From CAYYAQ01 sp964469555 (GTDB lineage Bacteria; Planctomycetota; UBA1135; UBA2386), in NCBI GenBank assembly GCA_964469555.1, contig CAYYAQ010000073.1, positions 1 through 24,567 on the forward strand: a stretch of 24,567 bases of DNA, in the 5' to 3' direction. This document shows positions 1-6,127 of this stretch, piece after piece. The first letter of the stretch is position 1; every line of letters starts with the position of its first letter. The translations under genes and the position numbers were made by a program. Under the pieces are notes generated by a model that saw nothing but the letters and a program-made list of their open reading frames with translations, was not told the origin of the DNA and did no database searches.

Positions 1-1255
1 TGACGCGGGGGAGATCGCGGTCCTGGACATGGACTCGGTGAAGGTGGAGGAGGGCTTCGCGGACGGACCGTTGGCGGAGGATCTCGCGACCGAGATCGCC
101 GAAGCGACGCTCGGCGGCGGTCGTCTCGCCGTCCAGGCAGACGGCGAAGCACACGGTGCCGACCGGGTGCTCCTCGGTCCCTCCACCGGGTCCGGCTATG
201 CCACTGATCGCCATGGTCGCCCGCGCGCCGGTCTTCGCCGCGGCCCCCGCTGCCATCGCTGCCACGACTTCGACCGAGACGGCCCCGTGAGTCGCGATCA
301 GGTCATCGGGCACGCCGAGATCGCGGATCTTGGCGTCGTTGCTGTAGGTGACGAATCCGGCGAGGAAGACCTCGGAGATCCCCGCGACGTCGGTCAGGGC
401 GCCCGCGAGCAGGCCACCGGTGCACGACTCCGCCACCGCGACGGTGACCTCGCTCTCGATCAGCCGCCGTCCCACCTCCTCGGCGAGGCTGTGCCCGCCC
501 TCGTAGGCCAGCCATTCGCCGAGCAGCGGTCGCAGCCTCTCGACGGTCGTCTGGAGCGCGGTCTCCTCGAAACTCGCGATGCGCACGGTCAGCTGCCCGC
601 CGCTCGCGGTGATCCCTACCTTGGTCTCCTGTCCCTCGTCCATGAACTCGGACAGCATCTCGCCGAGTTCGGCCTCGCGACACCCGATGACCTGCATGAA
701 GTGGTGTGTCATCGGCTCACCACCGGCGGACTCGATCCGCGGCTTCAACACCGTCTCCCACATCGCCCGCATCTCTCGCGGCACCCCGGGCAGGGCGTAG
801 AACGTCGCATCCCCCACGGGCAAGCAAAACCCGGGCGCCGTCCCCCATCGGTTCTGCAACACCGTCGCGCCGCGCGGGAACGTCGCCTGACGCTTGTTGC
901 TCGGCGGCGGGGTGCGGCCTGTCGCGTGGGTGTAGACGCGAAACATCGCCTCGATCGATCGCCAGGCGTCCGCGTCGAACTCCAACTCCTCGCCGACGAC
1001 CCGCGCCGCAGCCGCCCGCGTGCGGTCGTCGTCCGTGGGTCCCAGGCCACCGGTCGCGATCACGACATCCGCGCGGTCACAGGCCGCGCGAACAGCGTCG
1101 GCGAGCTCCTCTTCCGCATCGCTGACAACCGTGAGCCGTTCCACCTGGAATCCGAGCAAGCCGAGCTCGAGCGCGAGCCACGCGCTGTTCGTGTCGACCT
1201 TCTGCCCGTGGACGAATTCGTCACCGACAGCGAGCACCTCGGCGCGGAGACTCAT
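1..1255 (-). CDS. cinA: CinA: competence/damage-inducible protein, nicotinamide-nucleotide amidase (3' end cut by window edge)
   Basis: The frame is open from an ATG at 1255 to the window edge, giving 418 residues; CinA proteins are usually about 410-430 aa, so only a few codons are missing. Residues 1-170 form the MoCF/COG1058 domain, with GDEF near 11-14, DTN at 21-23, TGGLGPTDDD at 68-77, the N-x2-GTAPGF segment near 135-143 and LPGVPREM at 155-162. Residues from about 255 form the PncC amidase domain, with AESCTGGLLAG at 275-285, YSNDAK at 304-309 and GIAGPGGGTEEHPVGT at 352-367. The family deamidates nicotinamide mononucleotide in pyridine-nucleotide recycling, and the N-terminal domain of related proteins hydrolyses ADP-ribose. 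The start overlaps the tatC stop (ATGA, 1255-1252), so translation is probably coupled to tatC. Confidence 0.95.
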   Translation of the reverse strand, partial: MSLRAEVLAVGDEFVHGQKVDTNSAWLALELGLLGFQVERLTVVSDAEEELADAVRAACDRADVVIATGGLGPTDDDRTRAAAARVVGEELEFDADAWRSIEAMFRVYTHATGRTPPPSNKRQATFPRGATVLQNRWGTAPGFCLPVGDATFYALPGVPREMRAMWETVLKPRIESAGGEPMTHHFMQVIGCREAELGEMLSEFMDEGQETKVGITASGGQLTVRIASFEETALQTTVERLRPLLGEWLAYEGGHSLAEEVGRRLIESEVTVAVAESCTGGLLAGALTDVAGISEVFLAGFVTYSNDAKIRDLGVPDDLIATHGAVSVEVVAAMAAGAAAKTGARATMAISGIAGPGGGTEEHPVGTVCFAVCLDGETTAAERRFGDLGREILRQRSVREALLHLHRVHVQDRDLPRV

Positions 1256-2432
1256 GTCGCGCTACTGGCCGCGGCCTCGGCCCTCTTCTGCTTACGCTCG
1301 CTGCTCCACATCAGAAACAACCCGAGCCCAAACAGCGTGAGCATCGGAGTCACCATCAACGCCTGCGTGACCGGATCCGGCGGCGTGAGCATCGCCGAAA
1401 TCACGAAGAACGACAACACAGCCCATCGCCAGTGCTTCCTCACGGTCGCAAGTTTCAATACTCCTACCTTCTGCAGCGCAACCATCAGGATCGGCAGCTG
1501 GAAGACCATGCCGAGCGCGACTGTCAGCGTCAGGAGAAACTTGAAGTAGTCCGACACGGTGAACAACGGTCCCACGAGCGTCCAGTCCATCATCTTGGCG
1601 AGGAAATAGAACGCGTATGGGACCATGACGAAGTACCCGAATGCGACTCCCGTGACAAGCAATCCCAGCGCGAACGGGAGCGCCCGGTGCACCACGCCCT
1701 TCTCCGTCTTGTACAGCCCCGCCGAGATGAAGGCCCACATGTGCCACAGCAGGACCGGTGACGCCGCGATGCACGCGAACAGGAGGCACGCCGCCATGAA
1801 CGTCCAGAAGTCCTCGAGTGGACGGACGGACTTGAGGTTCTTGTGGAGGGGAAACCCACCCTGGCTGTAAATCAGGTCCGCCTTTCCGTTGAACTCACCG
1901 GCGATGATCTCTTCCTTCCGCCCCTCGTGCCACATGACCTGCTTGATGCGATCCCGTTGCTGGCGCACGTTCTTGGAGTACGCCGTGAAATCGAGGACGA
2001 ACGCGTCCCAAGCCACCTGGTCTGTCGTGGGCGGATAGGGCTTGTCGTAGCCCCCCAGCGTCCGGATCTCGCCGGGATTCGCATAGCCCCCGGCAAGGAT
2101 CGCCTCCCGAGTGGTCTTCGTGAAGAACTCCGCCGCGGCCTCCCGCGCTTGGGATCCGTCGGCCCCATGCCATCCTCGAACTCCTTATCGAGTTTGGCCA
2201 GCCAATCGTCGTAGGCCTGCGCCCACATGATCGCGTAGGGGCGCAGGTAGATCTTGGTCACGTCGCTCTTGAACGGGAGCATGACCCCGACGCAAACGAA
2301 CAGCGTGGCCATACACCAGACCAACCGACGGCGCAGCTCGTCCAGGTGATCCCCGAAGCTCATCTTCGTGAGATTCTCCTTTGGTGAATCGCTGTTCACG
2401 TCTTGGGGTGGGTCCTGCATGGCCTCGGGCAT
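1252..2432 (-). CDS. tatC: Sec-independent protein translocase TatC with a large loop insertion and one internal frame break
   Basis: TatC is the twin-arginine signal-peptide receptor of the inner membrane. The N-terminus carries the family signature FGDHLDELRRRL followed by helix 1. Later helices include the SPVLLWHMWAFI segment, SDYFKFLLTLTVALGMVFQL and TPPDPVTQALMVTPM, all typical of TatC. The reading frame breaks near 2160-2170: the first part reads into GMGPTDPK, while the remainder continues in another frame from ADGSQAREAA to the stop at 1252. Adding one G to the G run at 2163-2166 (minus strand) joins them into about 393 aa. That is far above the usual ~250 aa because roughly 140 residues lie between helix 1 and the next hydrophobic stretch. 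Starts available are ATG 2432, ATG 2420 and ATG 2363; the last has AAAGGAG about 12 nt upstream and begins MSFGDHL, so it may be the real one. A single-base deletion could be an assembly error or a true lesion. Confidence 0.88.
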
Positions 2433-2465
2433 GTCCAAACTCTATCCAGTGGCGGGTTCTTAAAG

Positions 2466-2494
2466 CAAAAAGCCCCGACCGGGTCGGGGCTTTC
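2466..2494 (-). terminator. Intrinsic terminator after the 447-aa membrane protein gene
   Basis: A perfect 9-bp stem (2471-2479 with 2483-2491, AGCCCCGAC / GTCGGGGCT) closes a 3-nt loop. On the minus strand the stem is followed by TTTTTGCTTT. It lies between the stop at 2526 and the start of tatC, so it should end the upstream transcript and give tatC-cinA a separate promoter. The A-run and T-run on both sides make it possibly bidirectional. Confidence 0.88.
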
Positions 2495-2525
2495 ACGCCA
2501 GGTAAAAAGCCGAGGCGGCCGAGGG

Positions 2526-3869
2526 CTAGTCGTCGCCCAACTGCAGCAGATCGCGGATCTTCGAGATCGTGACGATCTCGCAGTGCAGCACCTGGGCCTG
2601 CTTGTAGCCGGGGGTGTCTTCGATCGGCTTCAGCGCGTCACCGATCTCGGTGGGATCCTGCAGGCCGACGATGACCATGTCGACGCCGACCCTGACTTCG
2701 TCGTAAACCGTGTTGCCGAGCTGCTCGAGGATCTTCCTGATCATCGGCTTGGTGTAGGGGTAGCTGAAACGACCGATCATGGCGACCTTGCGCTTCATGT
2801 TCGGGCTGTAGAGGTCGTTGTAGATCTGGTCGCCCTTCGTGATCGGATGGGCGACGCGGTTCCCGACGCCGTAGAGGCGCAGCTCGGCGCGGTCTTGCTT
2901 GGTCGAGATGACCTCGCCGTGGCCCTTCACCTTGGTGCCGGAGGGGTTCATGATGCGGAACTTCGTGCCGCGCAGGAGCATGTCCTTGCGACCGATGTTG
3001 ATCCAACCGCGGTTCGCCACCATCGAAGCGCTGATGACGCTTCCGTCAGACTGCTGCGGGGGACGACGCATGGCGTTGCGCGCCTGCAGTGCGGCCATCT
3101 GGCCGTGGTTGCGCTGGGCTTCCTTGTTGAGACCCTTGACGACGACCTGGTGCGCGAGCTGCATGTCAGCCTTCTCGTCGTTGGTCTTCTTGACCTCGGC
3201 CTGGACAGCCTGGATGCGAATGTTCTGCTGCCCGTTCGCATTGCGCAGATCGTTCATGCTCTTCGTGTAGTCACTCTGGAGCTTGGCGAGCTTCGAGGCG
3301 TGCTGGGCGTCCGACGCGCGGAACGTGTTGGCGAGCGTGCTCGTCTTGGTCTGTGCGACCTGGACATCGCTCTGGGCCTTCGTGACCTTGGCGAGGTTGG
3401 CGTCGTGCAGGTTCTTGATCAAGCCGAGGAACGGCGCGATCGGCGTGGCCTGGACCGCGTCGAACTTGAGGGACACGGCAAGGTTCCTGAGCTTGGTCTT
3501 CACCATCTCGGGGTCCGAGACGTCGGTGAGCTTCGACGGAGCGGTGATCCTGGTCGGGATCTTGACGTCGGGACCGAACCGACCCTTCCACTTCGACTCG
3601 AGGCGGGTCGTGTAGTTGAAGTCCTTGGCATCGCTCCAGTCGCCCCTTTCGCCGATGACGGTGGAGATCTCCTTGACGTAGTGCTCGAGCATCATCGTCT
3701 TCAACTCGGCGTTGATGCGCTTGATGTCCGCGTCCGCCGCGTCAACACGGGCGACCTTGGCCTCCGTCATGTTGATGTAGCCGAACCACAGCGTGCCCAG
3801 GAACATGACCAGCAGGACCAGGAAGAAGTAGATGTTGATGTGTGCTGCGCCGCGCTCACGGTTCTGCAT
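2526..3869 (-). CDS. Membrane-anchored coiled-coil protein with a C-terminal BRCT-like domain, function unknown
   Basis: The 447-aa protein starts at ATG 3869, which has AGGAG ten bases upstream; a TTG at 3878 lies too close to that site. One hydrophobic helix at about residues 12-32 anchors the N-terminus, with no lipobox or clear signal cleavage. Residues around 155-265 are rich in A, K, Q and D with heptad-like spacing and look like a coiled coil. A beta-rich stretch follows at about 275-358 (WINIGRKD, LRGTKFRIMN, KGHGEV, ITKGDQI). The last 87 residues (361-447) look like a BRCT fold: KVAMIGRF, then the helix MIRKILEQLGN, then VDMVIVGL, then a final helix TISKIRDLL. I do not recognise a named family. 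By architecture it may link the membrane to a large assembly. It is monocistronic, ended by the terminator at 2466-2494. Confidence 0.85.
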   Translation of the reverse strand: MQNRERGAAHINIYFFLVLLVMFLGTLWFGYINMTEAKVARVDAADADIKRINAELKTMMLEHYVKEISTVIGERGDWSDAKDFNYTTRLESKWKGRFGPDVKIPTRITAPSKLTDVSDPEMVKTKLRNLAVSLKFDAVQATPIAPFLGLIKNLHDANLAKVTKAQSDVQVAQTKTSTLANTFRASDAQHASKLAKLQSDYTKSMNDLRNANGQQNIRIQAVQAEVKKTNDEKADMQLAHQVVVKGLNKEAQRNHGQMAALQARNAMRRPPQQSDGSVISASMVANRGWINIGRKDMLLRGTKFRIMNPSGTKVKGHGEVISTKQDRAELRLYGVGNRVAHPITKGDQIYNDLYSPNMKRKVAMIGRFSYPYTKPMIRKILEQLGNTVYDEVRVGVDMVIVGLQDPTEIGDALKPIEDTPGYKQAQVLHCEIVTISKIRDLLQLGDD

Positions 3870-3904
3870 AGGGAACAAGCTCCTAATGAACTCTGTGTGG
3901 GAGT

Positions 3905-3941
3905 GGGGGAGGGGTCCGACTCGGGGGGAGTCGGGGAGGGG
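3905..3941 (+). other. G-tract cluster with G-quadruplex potential and embedded hairpin
   Basis: Five G-runs of 5, 4, 6, 4 and 4 bases lie within 37 nt on the plus strand (3905-3909, 3911-3914, 3923-3928, 3933-3936, 3938-3941). A 7-bp inverted repeat CCGACTC/GAGTCGG (3916-3922 with 3928-3934) sits in the middle. The 9-mer GGGAGGGGT is repeated exactly at 3907-3915 and 3934-3942. The stretch lies in the leader of the minus-strand gene starting at 3869, whose RNA would be C-rich with a GAGTCGG hairpin. The G-runs are seen; any folding or regulation is inferred. Confidence 0.6.
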
Positions 3942-3942
3942 T

Positions 3943-3951
3943 TATCTATCA
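3943..3951 (-). promoter_or_regulatory. Possible extended -10 promoter element for the 447-aa membrane protein gene
   Basis: The minus strand reads TGATAGATA here, matching an extended -10 (TG-N-TAgATa) in an otherwise GC-rich gap between divergent genes. I see no good -35. Transcription would start near 3936 and give a leader of about 65 nt that contains the hairpin and C-rich repeats. Confidence 0.3.
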
Positions 3952-4101
3952 GGTTGCAGGCCGGAATGTTAGCTCCCGGCTTCGGCTACCCCGGACGTGG
4001 GCAGGCGTGCGAGAAAGGGGATTCTAGAAGGGGTCCCGAGAACCGGTCAAGGTGGCATCCGAGACACTAGCCCTTGCGTGGATGCGGGAGTCTACCTCAC
4101 C

Positions 4102-4758
4102 ATGGGCCCAAACTCCCCGGTCCGATCCCCCCAAACACTCGTGAAACCCCGTCCTAGCGCCGATCGTCCCCTTGTCATCGGACTGCTAGGGGGCATTGCA
4201 GCGGGGAAGTCCACGGCCGCTAGAATCTTTGCCGAACACGGCTTCCGGGTGATCGACGCCGATCTGGTCGCCCGGGCCGTGGTCGCGGAGTCCGAGGTGA
4301 AGGCCCAGATCCGGCTCCGGTTCGGCCCAGGAGTCTTCGACGGTGCCGGCGACCTCCGCCGCAGTGCCCTGGCCGAAGAAGTTTTTGGCAACCCCGCCGC
4401 CCGTCGGGATCTCGAGGCAATCATCCATCCGCGGGTCCGCGAACTCATCCTCAAAGACCTCGCTGCGGCCCGGGGGGCCCGCGAGTCGGTCGTGCTCGAC
4501 GTGCCCCTGCTGCTCGAGCGGGGCCTGATCGACGAGTGCGACCACAACGTCTTCCTCGACGCCGACGAGGCCGCGCGCCGGGAGCGGGCGGGTGCCCGCG
4601 GCTGGAGCGAGGTCGAGCTCGCGCAACGCGAGGCGAGCCAGACCACGCTCCAGGCGAAGCGCGACAGGTGCGAATTCACCGTCCGCACCGATGGCACCAT
4701 CGAAGATACGCGCCACCAGGTCGCCGCGGTCGTGGCCAAGTTGGTCGCCGATCGCTGA
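4102..4758 (+). CDS. coaE: Dephospho-CoA kinase
   Basis: The enzyme phosphorylates dephospho-CoA at the 3'-OH of ribose, the last step of coenzyme A synthesis, in the cytoplasm. The 218-aa protein starts at ATG 4102, with GGGAG eleven bases upstream. The P-loop GLLGGIAAGKST is followed by FAEHGFRVIDADLVAR, the CoA-kinase DAD motif. IIHPRVRE and VLDVPLLLERGL are the family's lid and core signatures. It has about 20 extra N-terminal residues before the P-loop strand compared with most family members. The frame is open further upstream to GTG 3997, but nothing conserved lies there. It is the first gene of a plus-strand group with the rho-like gene, 58 nt downstream. Confidence 0.96.
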   Translation: MGPNSPVRSPQTLVKPRPSADRPLVIGLLGGIAAGKSTAARIFAEHGFRVIDADLVARAVVAESEVKAQIRLRFGPGVFDGAGDLRRSALAEEVFGNPAARRDLEAIIHPRVRELILKDLAAARGARESVVLDVPLLLERGLIDECDHNVFLDADEAARRERAGARGWSEVELAQREASQTTLQAKRDRCEFTVRTDGTIEDTRHQVAAVVAKLVADR

Positions 4759-4816
4759 CCTGCTTTTTTTGACCGTTGTGCGCCGGCGTAGCGCAGAATT
4801 GGAGCGTGGCACGATC

Positions 4817-6127
4817 ATGGATCCCGATCCGCTGAATCCCGACCCGGCAAACCCCAGTCCAACGAGCCTCCACGCAGCGCAGACGCCCGCGAGGAGGAAC
4901 GAACCCTCGTTCGACCTCGCCGCGTATCAAGCACTGCCGGCAGCCGAGCTGCTCCGCCGTGCGAGGGATGGCGGCATGGAAGACCCGCAACCGACCCGCC
5001 CGGAGCTCGTGTTCGCCGTCGTCGCACTCGATGTCGACGCGGACACGACCGGCACGGCGTCTGGCATCCTGGACATCCGCCCCGAGGGTTTCGGGTTCCT
5101 GCGCAACCGGACGCACGGGTGCCGCGCCGGCGCCGACGACGTCTACCTGAGCCCCAACCAGGTCCAACACCTGCGGCTGGAATACGGCCACGAGGTCAAG
5201 GGCGTGATCCGCCAGCCCCGCCCAGGCGAGCGGTACTTCGCGATGGTCCGCGTCGATCAGGTCGACGGCGTCGACATCGACGCGAGAGGGCCATCGCTCC
5301 CGTTCCAGCACACCACCCCCGTCCTGCCCGGCTCCCGCCTCAGCCTGGCCTACCCCGATTGTCCCCCGAGCCTCAGCGTCCTCGATCAACTGGCCCCCCT
5401 CGGGTTCGGGCAACGGGTCCTGATCACCGCCCCGCGCGACGCCCAGCGCGCCGCACTCCTTGGCGACATCGCGACCGGCGCGATCCACAACCACCCGGGC
5501 TCACGATTCCTGCTGCTGCTGATCGACCAGGCGCCGGAGGACGCCGAGGCGATCAGCCGGCAATTCGCCGGCTCCCACGGTTCGGTCGAGGTGTTCGCCT
5601 CGACCTTCGAGGAGCCCCCGGAACGCCACGCCGAGCTGATGCGTCTGGTCGAAGCGAGAGCGCTGCGCCTCGTCGAAGCCGGGAACGACGTCGTCCTGTT
5701 CGTGGATTCCCTCACGCACCTCGTGCGCGCGCACAACGCCTCGGTCCCCCACTCCGGCAAGATCATCAGCCCCGGCCTCGACGCCCACGCGTTGCTGCGA
5801 CCAAAAGCGTTGTTTTGCCGCGCCCGGCAGACCGAAGAGGGCCCCTCCCTCACGATCTTCGCGACCCTTCTCGACGACGGGGGGATGAACGCAGCGATCG
5901 CCACCGAATTCGAAGGCCGCGCCAACGCGGACATCGTGCTCGCCGAGGAACTGATCGGGAACCACGTCGACCCCCCGATCGACGTGCACCGCACGCGGAC
6001 GCGAAACGAGGACAACGTCCTCTCGCAGGATGACCTCGCCGCTGCGCGACAATTGCGATCTTCTCTCGAGGCCATGACGAACGCCGAGGCGGTGCAACAC
6101 CTGGCATCGCGGACGCCCACGCGATGA
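4817..6127 (+). CDS. Rho-family protein with a degenerate ATPase site (pseudo-Rho)
   Basis: The 436-aa protein aligns with transcription terminator Rho along its length. Residues about 35-70 resemble the Rho N-terminal helical domain. Residues 83-150 are the cold-shock RNA-binding domain, with GFGFLR (91-96), DDVYLSPNQ (107-115) and GERYFAMVRVD. Residues 185-420 are the RecA-like core, with STFEEPPERH, VDSLTHLVRAHN, SGKIISPGLDAHALLRPK and SLTIFATLL. The catalytic site is lost. The P-loop equivalent reads APRDAQRA (205-212) in place of APPKAGKT, the catalytic E211-R212 of E. coli Rho is QA (238-239), R269 is H301 and R353 is H383. The Walker B D265 (D297) and arginine finger R366 (R396) remain. 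It should therefore bind RNA but not hydrolyse ATP like Rho. It might be an RNA-binding regulator or a dominant partner of a true Rho elsewhere. Start ATG 4817 has GGAG 12 nt upstream. Confidence 0.88.
   Translation: MDPDPLNPDPANPSPTSLHAAQTPARRNEPSFDLAAYQALPAAELLRRARDGGMEDPQPTRPELVFAVVALDVDADTTGTASGILDIRPEGFGFLRNRTHGCRAGADDVYLSPNQVQHLRLEYGHEVKGVIRQPRPGERYFAMVRVDQVDGVDIDARGPSLPFQHTTPVLPGSRLSLAYPDCPPSLSVLDQLAPLGFGQRVLITAPRDAQRAALLGDIATGAIHNHPGSRFLLLLIDQAPEDAEAISRQFAGSHGSVEVFASTFEEPPERHAELMRLVEARALRLVEAGNDVVLFVDSLTHLVRAHNASVPHSGKIISPGLDAHALLRPKALFCRARQTEEGPSLTIFATLLDDGGMNAAIATEFEGRANADIVLAEELIGNHVDPPIDVHRTRTRNEDNVLSQDDLAAARQLRSSLEAMTNAEAVQHLASRTPTR

Noticed and set aside
2403..4070. Long open frame on the plus strand opposite the membrane coiled-coil gene
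   Set aside because: It is a mirror of GC-rich codons on the other strand; it has low-complexity L/V/D/R content, no domain motifs and covers the terminator and G-rich leader.
4735..4771. Possible terminator after coaE (T-run of seven at about 4764-4770)
   Set aside because: The only hairpin before it has a 4-bp GGTC/GACC stem with a mismatched interior, too weak to call.
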